In this document: positions 1 through 10,099 of the stretch, piece by piece
How positions within the stretch are numbered: the first letter of the stretch is position 1
Layout of the letters: every line of letters begins with the position of its first letter
NCBI GenBank assembly: GCA_000711775.1
Contig: ARYC01000530.1
Coordinates: forward strand, 81,611-145,610
From: Oxytricha trifallax
Lineage: Eukaryota; Ciliophora; Spirotrichea; Sporadotrichida; Oxytrichidae
DNA: 64,000 nucleotides
Reading direction: 5' to 3'
Position numbers and translations under genes: made by a program
The notes under the pieces: generated by a model
The model's database searches: none
The model's input: the letters and a program-made list of their open reading frames with translations, nothing else
What the model was told of the DNA's origin: nothing

Positions 1-483
1 ACTTTCTCTCTCTGTGAACCTTCGCATGCTCTTTCATTAGGAATATACCAGTTCCAGGTTTCTCTACAAAGTTATGAATCAAAGCTTACTAGAGAGGAAT
101 GGGTGCTTCTTAAGCTCAGCGAGCCAGGTCTAGCTTATTAGTATGCCTTGCTTCTTTTAATCTTCAGGAGAAATAGAGTAGCGTTTTTTGTGAGCTTCTT
201 CAATGATCTTTTTGAGATAACTCTCTCTTAAAGTGCCAAGAACTCCAAAGAAGAAGCTCCTTTCTGGAAGCTTGTTAGAGAGTTGTTTCTTGGTAGGAAG
301 ATAAACTACCAACTCTTCATCTTTCATCGCATCCTCGTAGAGATTAGTGACTGAAATCTCTGGGTAGTTTGGTATATCTATCAACTTTATTTCACTGTTT
401 TTGAAGGCTTTCTTCTCATCGCAGAGTATAGCTTTTAAGAATGAAATTTTGGTACCTTCCATCGTTGGAAGGAATAAACCCAC
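1..483 (-). pseudogene. TBE 22-kDa ORF, 3'-truncated by the window and decayed
   Basis: This is the conserved 22-kDa protein of TBE transposons, whose molecular role is unknown. It reads from an ATG at 481-483 (MGLFLPTMEGTK...) towards position 1; a second possible start is the internal Met before EGTK. Reading TAA/TAG as Gln, the frame passes the point where the standard code would stop (after SISPED, about 157) and continues as QKKQGILISQTWLAEL. Two in-frame TGAs then follow (near SSKL-FITL and before KSMRRFTE). The second copy at 25432-25840 has sense codons at these places, so they look like decay. The gene is divergent from the 57-kDa gene at 1184. Family assignment rests on position within TBE and on the two other copies. 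Confidence 0.8.
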
Positions 484-1183
484 TATAGTATATGATTAAG
501 TATATGTCACATGCTTACCATGCTAAGTGAGGTATCGATAGAGATCTTCCTTGCTTCTAAATCTTGAGATCATTTCTTAAGCTCCAACTCTCTTCATTGC
601 AGTACTTATAGATTCCATCCTTGGTCCTTCTCTTGTTATTGAATTTCAAATTTTAATATATAGAGTTCTGGATCCTACTGTTAAAAATCTTAGTATTAAA
701 TATGGGCATCTTATAGGAGGTCAACCTGGTAAGGATACGTGGAGAAAGCTGGCAGAAGCTGTAACAAACTTCAGAGATGGAGCTCAATTTTTATCAATTT
801 AGTTCCATTAAATTAGTACTAAATTTGCTTAAATTTAATTAGTACCGGTACTAATTCGTTTAAATTTAATTGGTACCAATTTAATAGTACCAAAACTTAA
901 TTAGTACCTACTTTTAAACTAATGAGGTTTTAATGGAAAAGTTCCAAAATGGTTCAAAACCTAATTGGTACCAGTACCAACCTGAATTTATTCTCAGTTG
1001 GTACCAAAATTAAAAATATTAAGCATAAAATTAGAAAATTTATAGTTATAAACTAAGTATAAATATGATGTCTAACACCTAAGAATCAACCATTGTTCTT
1101 GCAGTGCCAGCTCCTATACAAAGTTAGCATAGCCAGTGAGGTTTTTACTTATTAATAATAGAAATTTAAAATTGAATTTAAAC
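484..1183. promoter_or_regulatory. TBE divergent intergenic spacer with iterated GTACC motifs
   Basis: This spacer separates the leftward 22-kDa and rightward 57-kDa genes, so it should hold both promoters. From about 795 to 1010 a short motif (TTAGTACC, GGTACC, GTACCAGTACC and relatives, often next to TTTAAATTTAATT) recurs roughly ten times in both orientations. The same cluster is kept in the other TBE copy at about 49550-49775. Repetition and conservation suggest protein-binding sites or a structural role; no function is shown. Confidence 0.5.
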
Positions 1184-2631
1184 ATGGCGGCTAACTTAAA
1201 TCGTAAGGCAGGTTCTCTTGGAACAGGTTAATCATTGCTCAACTTTGGCTCCTCCAAGAAACCAGAAGTAATTTATATTGAAAAGGAGGTAGAGCTAAGA
1301 GCTCTAGAGTTTGAAGCTGAGGTCTTTAAAATTTAAGTTTAAAACAAGAAGTAGAGTGCTGAGATGGGAGTTTAAACATAAGTTGAATTGGTTGAGGAAG
1401 ATAAGGAACAGAACCAATAGAAAAAATTAAAACATTTTAATGTGAAGACTGCTAAAATTTCTTCTCAACTGAGTCAAGCTTGAAGAGACACATCAAAGAG
1501 GTACACTCTGGTAGAGCTAAGATCTACTTCAAGCATGATAAAGTAGATGGTAGATACTAATGCACTACCTGCATGAAGTCTTATACTCACTCAGCTAAAG
1601 TAAAGAGACATATGCAAAAGCATCATCTAAGCGAATTCCTGATTAAAGATGAGGAAACTTAAAAGCTTGTACCTGCTAAAAGAAAAAATAACTCTCTTGA
1701 GTCACAAAAAGAACAGTAGGAGAGACTTAAGAGATAGAAGCGGTTTGAGTCAATGAACCAACCAGCAAATGGTATGTATATAGCATGCTTATAAGAGAGA
1801 GCAATGTATATACCTGCATTAAATGCAGTCGACATAAGCAGCTGTATTGAAAACTATTTGAATATTGACGTACCTAACAAGGTAAAACTTATAGTTGTTG
1901 ATGAATTCGCATACAAGGTATATCCATTCAAGTATCTCATTAAGAACGAGCAATATTAAAATGAGTTTGCAAATAAATACATAGTACTGAGAGAGGCTTA
2001 GAAAAGATAATGCAAGAACTTAGCTAAGCTCGACGGAGTTATACTTGGTCATGGTTTTATAGCTTTGAGACTAAAGAAGTTTGAAATGACTCTAAGAGAG
2101 TATCTCTACCATAATAGATATCCTGATGATTTGAATGAGATACTCACAGATATGACTAAGGGTGTGAAAGAGCTCCATGATCTAGGGTATGTTCATAGAG
2201 ATTTGAAGCCAGAAAATGTAATGCTAAATCTCTGCCCTTTAGAAGTAGTAGTCATAGATTTCAACAGAGCAATAAGACAAGAGATAGTGACTTTAGCTAA
2301 AGTTTTAGGCACTCCAGGATACTTCCCTATAAGAGAGAAATGGACAAATGGCTCTGTATAATGGGATGTTTGGGCGGTAGCTGCAATTATCTTAGAGTGC
2401 GATATGGAAAGTATGTCATACTTTGGAACAAAACATGAGAAATAATCAATAAGTTTGGCTGCTAAACATATTAAGCAAGATGAAATATGCAATGAAATTA
2501 AGAAGATAGTTGAGATGGTCATCGTAAAAGCTCCAGCATATCCACGATAATCATTGGATGATATACTAGAACAACTACAGACTGCTAAATTCAAGAGGTA
2601 TCACAAAGATAAGCAGATAAAATTTGTTTGA
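1184..2631 (+). pseudogene. TBE 57-kDa zinc finger-kinase protein, one frameshift
   Basis: This is the 57-kDa TBE protein, which joins C2H2 zinc fingers to a protein-kinase-like domain. It starts at ATG 1184 (MAANLNRKAGSLGTG) and ends at TGA 2629-2631, with about ten TAA/TAG codons read as Gln. The first ~85 codons are one frame off from the rest, so a single-base indel lies at about 1425-1440, just before the fingers. Finger 1 (from 1441) has CEDC...H...H spacing; finger 2 has CTTC...H...HH. The kinase region shows a beta-3-like FAYKVYP, the catalytic loop HRDLKPEN and a GTPGYFP activation segment. The metal-binding DFG is DFN (IDFNRA) and no clear glycine loop is visible. Apart from the indel the frame is clean, so decay is recent. 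It could act in DNA binding or regulation of transposition; that is inference. Confidence 0.85.
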
Positions 2632-2692
2632 ATTAAGTACAGTTATACTCATTAAATATTCATTAAATTCATAAAAAACATGCGTTTTCTCT

Positions 2693-2770
2693 ACTAACCC
2701 CAATAAGACCCCAACTATACCCTACAAATCAAAGCACTTATAAACCTCACTAAGGGGTTTTGGGGTTTTG
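2693..2770 (+). repeat. TBE right terminal inverted repeat with telomere-like tip
   Basis: This is a 78-bp terminal repeat ending in two G4T4 units plus G (17 bp), matching the described TBE1 terminus in length and composition. Its inverse resembles the left end at 24312-24390, including the shared blocks GTAGGGT..GGGGTCTTATT and CTTTGATTTGTAGGG. The adjacent AAT (2771-2773) is the expected target-site triplet; its partner lies outside the window. Confidence 0.85.
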
Positions 2771-3530
2771 AATGTGTCAGAGCTCGGGATTAAGAATGAA
2801 GGTGATTAACCATCACATAAGTTGAGATGTTATAGCTGCCTGCATAATTATATAATCGGGAGTAGCAGTTGCTATTACTCATTATATTGTACATATCAAT
2901 TAAATTCCCATTTTTCTTATATTTATTATATTATAATTTGTTATAATTAATCAATTATTATAATTGAAATGCGTTATTTCATTTATAAGATTAATTATTT
3001 TTTTGTTTTTATTTTTAGTAATTTTTATCATTTTTTATGTATTATTATTATTATCTCTATAGGATTATATTTCTCATTCAAATACTTTCTTCTGATTTTT
3101 ATCAAATTCATGAATTTTAAATATTTCTTGAAGACCTTAAATTATTAGAATATAATTGAGATATCTTTATTTAATATAAGTAGTTGATCAGATTAATAAC
3201 TAATATGAATTAAATGGTTTATTAATTATTGTATTCAATACTTTATTATATTTATTAGTATAATTTAAATAAATTTTAATAGTTGTTAGTAATTTAAAAT
3301 ACAGACTATCTTTTTATATAAAATTTGATATTATAGCAATTATTGACAGTGTATTTAACTATATATTATTCAGATATACAGTTATTTATAATATTAAATA
3401 GCCATTACCTTTAAAATATTATTATAATAAAGTTAATTTTTATAATAATGCTTTAAACTACAGAATTTATTAGATCTTTTTAATTAAAATTAAACTCATA
3501 ATGTATTATTATTCTTCATATTGAATTATA
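2771..3530. other. AT-rich noncoding stretch
   Basis: The first 120 bp next to the TBE are a little GC-richer, with a small hairpin (GAGTAGCAGTTGCTATTACTC, within 2855-2885). The rest is simple AT-rich DNA with no ORF or repeat I can support. Confidence 0.5.
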
Positions 3531-5077
3531 GGATGGCCCTTAAAGATCTGGAATTTTTTAAAATATCAGATCTGTGAAAAGTAAGGAAAAAAATCCAGAA
3601 ATATTCATGGAATTCCAGATCTAGTTTTGGAAATCATTTTTTAATAATTTTTTTTAAAATAATTCCAAAATACAATATGTTAAAATATCCAAATTTAGGT
3701 TATAATATATAATAAGTAATTTTCATCAAAATATTGTTAATTTATGTAATTTTTTAATACATTTTTAAAACATCAAGCTTTAAATTGAAAGCATTATTAA
3801 TATAAATAATAATATCTGATCAGACAAGGATTATTACAAAAATGTCTTTTTCTAATATTTTACTTGAATAATTTATAATAGAACAAATAATTTTGATTCA
3901 ATTTTTTTCGTATAATACTTCTTATTGTTTTAAATATAAGAATTTTAACAGTATTAAAGATTAATGATTAACTATAAGGAAATGTAAAATAATTAATTAG
4001 TTTGCGAAATAGAGTTTTCTTATGTCTAATATCAAACACCATCGAGAACTTTAGAACAAAGATTTAAGTCAAGGTAAGTTCTTATATTCCAAGAAATTTA
4101 TAGAAATTTATGTATTGAATGTCTTGACTTGGTATGGCCTCGCTAGTCCTTGAAATATTCTTCTTTTACACATACCAATGTCGGAGACTCATTCAGAACA
4201 GTTTGTCAGTTAAGGTAATTAGTCCTGCCAGGATCCTGGGAGAGCCGAACTCGGCTGTTACATCTTGGACCACAAGTCTTAAGTGGCCACCTCCCAAGAT
4301 CAGGCAACAATTACAATGTCAATTTATAACTTTATGAAATAAAAATAGTAATCGACATGAGACAAGGTCGACAGGCAGATGACAGCGAGCCACATTGAAG
4401 AACGCCTTGCTCAATCCCAAGATATGCCACCTACTTTAATTAAAACTGGCAAATGATCCTCATTAGGTTATCATAAATAAATAATTAATGAATAATAAGA
4501 GGGTTGAGTTCACGTATGCGGTATGGTCTCATGATCAGGTTCTCCAGTTGAGTCTCCTATATATAACTCAATTAAGTAAAATAACTTACTAATCTAACCT
4601 GCAAAGAAATAATGGCAACAATACAATATATATATATATTTGCAATGGAAGATGGTTTAGTTTAATGTTGTTAAATTATTAAATCATTTATATATTAAAC
4701 CTCAATTTCAATTTTTCATTAAACTTAATCTTCAGTTTATACTTACTTACAAACAAATTATTAGTTATTATAAATTTTACTGATAAATAAAAATTATTTA
4801 TTAAGTGGAAATAGATTAGTTTATGAGTAATAGATAATAAAAATTATATTATAGATGGAAAACTATTTGTGTTGTCATTATATTATAATTAAATGTGTTT
4901 CCTAAAAATTAAAATTTCCTTCTTAATATTTTATTTAGTGAAGTAAATTTTTTTCTGGAAAAAAAATTCTAATCATTCCGATATTGTAGAATTACTTAAT
5001 TGATCTGGAATTTATTAATCTGGAATTCGTTCACAGATCTGGAGTTTTAAAAAATTCCAGATCTTTGAGGGCCATCC
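3531..5077. mobile_element. 1.55-kb terminal-inverted-repeat element, non-autonomous
   Basis: Both ends carry GGATGGCCCT(T/C)AAAGATCTGG... as an inverted repeat matching at about 32 of 33 positions. The similarity extends to about 60 bp and includes iterated CCAGATCT/AGATCTGG blocks. The flanks are GAATTATA (3523-3530) and GAATTAAA (5078-5085), a 7/8 match that looks like an 8-bp target duplication, as made by hAT-type elements. The centre (about 4040-4560) is clearly GC-richer, but I see no transposase in it, so this is probably a non-autonomous element. The superfamily assignment is tentative. Confidence 0.7.
4040..4560. other. GC-richer core of the 1.55-kb element
   Basis: This core stands out against the AT-rich arms. 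It contains CGAACTCGGCTG, AAGTGGCCACCT and GGTCGACAGG. A 67-codon frame at 4134-4337 exists but shows no domain and no decayed extension, so it may be chance. The segment could be captured sequence or a former gene; nothing was recognised. Confidence 0.35.
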
Positions 5078-5085
5078 GAATTAAA

Positions 5086-8000
5086 GATTCCTATATAGCA
5101 TTTTCTTAAATAATCAACGTTTATCTTATTCAAAACTCATCCAATCACTTATAATATTCAGTATTTCTTCTATTTGTTTTACTATTGTTATTTTATAAAA
5201 GGTGTGATTTCAGATTATTAATATACTATATGTTTTGATATCTCTTAAACTTTGTCACTTAGTTATTCATATAATTTATATTTTTTATTAAGAATCACCT
5301 CTTTAAATCTATCTAATGACTCTTTTGGTACTGCTATTTGAGTATCTAGCAATCAAGTTTATATTAATAAGCCTGGTTGATGATGTAAATGCTGTAGAAT
5401 TTCAATCTCTTTCTTTGGGTTTAGCATGACTATCAAATAGAAAAATCTTACAATTTCGAGCAATTCTTCATAATTACCGGTGTCCTTTATTTAATAAAAA
5501 ATTAAATTTTGTTTGGCTTTTGCTTTGGCTTTGGCTTTGGCAAGTTAAAGAAGAAAGTTAGCAGGATATTTCAATTTAGAGAAACCATAATGTTTTTCAA
5601 TAATTTAAGATCAATTAGAAATTTTTAAATAATTGAACAATCAATATCTTACAAGTATACTTATCAATATAAATATCTTCAATCAATTTCCTATTGCTAT
5701 TAATTATAACGACAGTTTCATTTCAAAACTATATTTCGAAGGGTTTATAGAACTTGAAATTTGTAACTCTCTTTATGCTAAATATATGATTAATTTAAAT
5801 TAAAAAATGTTATTTTTTTGTGAGAAGCAATAGATTATCAAAGTAAAATAATATTTATATATATTTACAATGGATTTATTCAATCAAGAAATAGTCAATA
5901 AGCGCCTGTCAGTGAAAATACCGTATGAATAATAAAATAGTAAACAGTAAAGTACTAAAACAGGGAATTAATATAATCTTAATATGTTTCAATATAAGAG
6001 AATCTGATATCTGAATGAAACTTTATTTATTAGATGATTGGAATATATTAGAGAAAGATTAATGGAGTTAAGCATAAGCAATCATATTTTGATTATGAAT
6101 TCAATAAAAATATATAATAATTTGATATCAGAATGATTCAATTTTTCAACAAGATTTGTGACTTATTTAAATTGAAATAATTAAGAAGAAAGATATATAT
6201 GTTATCTAATCAGAACTATATGATTCCATAAAAGTGTTTATGATATTCTGAGTTCAACCTGTTTTTATTGTTTTGTATTATAAAAAGTGCATATACTGCA
6301 TTTTACTGTTTGTTTTTACTTATTTTTTGACACTGATATTTTAATTATTGATAAAATACGAAACAATAGGAAATATGAAACATTTTTAAAAAAAACTGTA
6401 TGTATTTTTATTAATATAAATTAAATCACAACTTATAAATTTATAAGATGGAGAAAATGGGTTTTAAACTTAACAATCTTTTGAGTATTAGTAAGATTAT
6501 AAGTGAAATATTATTATATATGATATTTAAAATTGCAAATACTTGCATTATAATTAGTCTGAAATATTAATTTAGTATTGACTAATAACATTTCTATATT
6601 TTTCTCTTATTTTCTTTTAACTATTGCAAATTATGATAAAAATTTAAAAATATCGCACATAAGAAATCCTTAATTTATACTAGCTTGGATATCTTTAAAT
6701 ATAATAAGCTTTTTTGTTACTAATTAGGTAAAAAGTTAAAAATGTAAAAATTTAAGAGAATTCTTGGTACTTACTTGCAGATTTTAAACTTTAAATTCAT
6801 GAAAATCAGAGAGGTTTTTGTTTGACCATTTAACTTTTACTCCATTTAAAGAAACATATTAAATTATACAATCAAAGTCTGCTACTTTATTATTGATTAC
6901 AAAAATTTAATTTCAAAAATTCATGATCAATATTAGTGAGCCTTAAATTTAAGTCAACTCGTTATCTTCTTGTTATATAAGAATGAGGTTTTAACTAAAA
7001 TACCTGTTATTCATTAGGAATTAATTGAAAACAAATGACATGAGAAAAGATTCTAAGAGTCTGGTATGTATTCCAATTTTCATCATTTTCCAGATATTGT
7101 GAAATCACTAATTCTCTTTTACCTATTCTTAACTTATAGAATTATCTAAAGTCTCTAATTTTAAAATCACTCAGAGCATTCTGAATGAGTGTCTTGTCTA
7201 TCGTAGCCTAAAATTTAAATATTAAATCATTTCATTTTTAAATTCACCGAATAATATTAAAAGCTTGAAGCAATTAGATTTATAGAGATTTTATAAAAGG
7301 ACAAAGTTATTAAACTAAAAGAATTAAAAACATACATAATAAAAAAGAAATGAATAATATTTTTAAATAAGATAAGTTATTGATCACTTTTTTAGATTTC
7401 ATTAAGCAACAAGCTATTCTTAGGTTTATTGATAATGTTTTATATATTATGTATAGCTACTTATCTATATTAAATATAATATTCAGATTATTATCATAAT
7501 TAATTAAAGCTTTTTAAACAAAATGACTCAAATACTCAATTTCAAAATTTACAGTACCCTAACCATAATTAAATATTAGTAGGAATTGTAAATCTGTAAG
7601 AAAAGCATTTTATATAATAAATTAATACAAGTATGACTATTTAACAATATAAACAATTAAATGCTTGTCATTAACAAACCTAATAGATTGCAATTTTTTC
7701 ATAGAGTGTTGATGCACTACAAGCTATAAGCAGTTGTATAAAATTGATCAGTATGTAATGTGCATTTAATGTTGTGCTTTTCTTCAATTTTATCGTTTAT
7801 ATTCGATTACTCCATTAAAAACGCTTCTGTTTAACTCTAATAGAACATTTACTCATCTTATAATTTTTTATAAATAAAATTTTATAAATATGTATTAGTC
7901 TATAGCTAAATATTGCAAACTAAAACTCAATTCTATAAATAAGTTTGAAATTATTTAAATATTATAAGAATTAAATAATATAGCTTGAATATATTTCATT

Positions 8001-8090
8001 TTAAACGGAATTGAATAATAATAATGATAATAGTTATTAAGATAAGTTTATAGAAATCCCGGTTAAATAAATTTAAAAGTATTAAATGTC
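5086..8090. other. AT-rich stretch with a short (TTTGGC)n repeat
   Basis: This is simple AT-rich DNA without a supportable gene. At 5513-5542 a hexamer (CTTTGG) is repeated about five times. No terminal repeats or coding remnants were recognised. Confidence 0.4.
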
Positions 8091-8336
8091 TTATTTTAAG
8101 CTCTGTTGTAATTCTTTATAGGTTTGTAGGGACCTTCCACACCTTCTTCCTGTGGAATTGCAAATTCAAAGCAACTATAAAAGGTGAGTTATAGTAGATA
8201 GAAGATTAAAAGATTTATAATAATAATGTGATCACATTGAGGTCTCTGGGGACCCCCGATCTTAAATATGTTTATTAAATGTAAGGGTCAAGCCCTTTTA
8301 TAAGTTCAAGTGAAAGTTAATTTGGGCATTAACTAT

Positions 8337-9585
8337 TCATTAAAAATTCTGATTTTTACACTTCTCAGTCATCTTCTGAAGCCATTTCTTCTTTTTCTTG
8401 TTTTTCTTTCTTTGTCTTTTCTTTTTCTGAAAGGTAGGCTGTTTCAACTTTGGAAGAGATAAGCCAGCATTGAATTTTTCTTGTGAACTTTGTTTTTTGT
8501 CGCTGGTGAGAAGTGCTCTCTCTTAAAAGCTTCTTAATAGTAGCTCTCCTTGGTAGATAGAGCTAAGTTAGTTCAATAATTAGATCTCCCATTTTTCTAG
8601 TTTTGGGTCTAAATTATTATTTTTTGAGTCAATGAGTCTCTATAGTAATTTGAATCTTATGTCTTGTTTCATTGTATAGAACATGTTACTTTCTATTAAG
8701 ACTTATTTGACTTTGTTTGTTTCTAGCAGGATGTCAGGTTTTATTCCTTAGTACATAAGTATATGAATAAGATTTATATCTTCTATTGAATCTTTGATCA
8801 GATTCTGAGCAGTTTCTGTTCTATTGGAATTTCTGATGTCCTCTTCCCTATTTAGTAACCCTGATTGAATTTGGGTATTTAGTACCTATGGTATTACCTA
8901 GTCGATTTGTTTGGGTGATTCTTCGCATATCTTGGAAGTTAACAGAAGTGATTTCTCTAATATCTTTGTTAGGTAAGGAGGAACTATGGGGTCTTAGCTA
9001 GACTAGGTATTCAAAGATTTTGCGGATTCAGGGTTTAATGGATTAGGTTTGTTGGAGTTAAAGAATTGTGGTTTGTACTTAAGTGGTTATTCTGACGAAG
9101 TTTTGGTTAAGTGGGGGTAAGTTTCTATGTTAGCTTAGGCACTTGAAAGTACAGTGTTCTTTTCCATATTATTAAGTATGGTGTTTTGGTGTAGGGGTCT
9201 CTGGGTGTTGGGTTTTGAAGCTTTTATCTTTTTTCTTCTGAGACAGTTTGAGATCTCTGTAGTATCTCATTTTGTAGTACAGTCGCTCTCTCTCGAAGGC
9301 TAAGTAAGCTTCTTCCTCATCTTCTTCCTCTTCTTCTTCATCTGAGGTCCAGTCATCTTCTGGTGTTGAGTTGAGGTTAGGCTTTCTCGCGGTTCTGGCT
9401 AGGAAGTTCTAGGCAAAAGAGCATAGATCCATTTGGTGATTTTGAAATTGTTCATCGTTGATTAGGACCTATTTGTAGCTGAACTTGTTGCGTTATGTTT
9501 AAGTTATCTTTTAACTTAGTTCGAGGGTTCGGTCTAGGTTGTGGGTGCTTTGTTTGTTTAGTATCTAATAGTACCTATCATCCAT
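8337..9585 (-). pseudogene. Unrecognised acidic/basic ORF, about 410 codons with one frameshift
   Basis: I do not recognise this protein. Reading TAA/TAG as Gln, frame A runs from ATG 9583-9585 (MDDRYYQILNKQS) through a Gln-rich part and an acidic block (TSDEEEEEEDEEEAY). Near 9190-9240 the coding signal moves to frame B (from about NNMEKNTVLSS), which stays open to TGA 8337-8339. Frame B is helical-looking (LIHILMYQGIKPDILLETNK) and ends in a very basic tail (KKKRQRKKNKKKKK), a probable nuclear or nucleic-acid-binding signal. Composition is GC-richer than the surroundings, and the ORF uses many TAA/TAG as Gln. An upstream in-frame TGA supports this start. The transposase-like fragment at 9922-10085 is divergent from it and only 340 bp away, so it may be a companion gene of a DNA transposon. 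A germline-limited gene is the alternative. Confidence 0.6.
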
Positions 9586-9921
9586 GTTCTAGGAAGGGTC
9601 CAGGTCGGATCCTTTGTGTGTATTTAAAAACGTGTTGACTGTCTTCTATGATCATATGTTCATCAGAAGATTCGCTGCCAGTTTCCCGGCAGCGTTCCCT
9701 TTACAGGCCCTTATAGGCTTGATTGGGGAGAGAGCTCTAGATAGACTTGGGGAGGATTCGTTACATTCCGACCTCAGAACAAGTTTCTATCTAATTTAAT
9801 AATTTATTATTATAAAAGATTTATAATATTAACTGCAGAAGAACCTTAATTTTTCATCATCATAAAACTCATTATAAATTTTGCCATTAAGATTAATTTT
9901 CCTTTTATAATACCTTTGCCG
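9586..9921. other. GC-richer region upstream of the 8.3-9.6 kb ORF
   Basis: This continues the GC-rich patch, with a short palindrome (GCTGCCAGTTTCCCGGCAGC, about 9676-9695). It lies between two divergent coding remnants and so could hold their promoters. An ORF of 61 codons here lacks support. Confidence 0.3.
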
Positions 9922-10085
9922 ATGGGAGTATGATGTTGGTATAGTATGTGAAGTTTAAATAGATTCTAGGGGTGATCGAGGATGGATAATCCAAAAAAAA
10001 TATTTTCTGACCTCAAGGGGCACCACTTCTTGGCTATGCTCTATCTATAAACTAGGAAATAGCCTAATTATCTCATTTCGACTAA
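9922..10085 (+). pseudogene. Transposase-like fragment (copy 1)
   Basis: The plus-strand frame YDVGIVCEVQIDSRGDRGW... ...LTSRGTTSWLCSIYKLGNS aligns well with the frame at 22703-23077 (YDVAIVNEFHESFGGN ... WTSQGTSWLKSMYTIGNC). An acidic residue near a hydrophobic strand, then G..Y.WTS.GT, recalls the second half of Tc1/IS630-type DDE transposases, but the catalytic triad cannot be traced. It is only ~55 codons long with no start or end, so it is a remnant. The match between two distant sites shows a dispersed family; the transposase label is inference. Confidence 0.45.
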
Positions 10086-10099
10086 AGATAAGGCGAAAA

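Larger units (their letters stand above)
1..2770 (+). mobile_element. TBE: TBE transposon, right portion (cut by window start)
   Basis: This is the right-hand part of a TBE element. It contains the 22-kDa ORF on the minus strand, a 0.7-kb spacer, the 57-kDa zinc finger-kinase ORF on the plus strand and the right terminal inverted repeat. The tip at 2754-2770 is GGGGTTTTGGGGTTTTG, the inverse of the telomere-like C4A4 end known for TBE elements, and is followed by AAT, which fits the ANT target of this family. The left part, with the transposase, lies outside the window. The copy is decayed: the 22-kDa gene has in-frame TGAs and the 57-kDa gene a frameshift. The same gene order recurs at 49052-51525. 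Confidence 0.9.

Noticed and set aside
2193..2594. 133-codon minus-strand frame
   Set aside because: It lies antisense to the kinase domain of the TBE 57-kDa gene and is a shadow of that conserved coding sequence.
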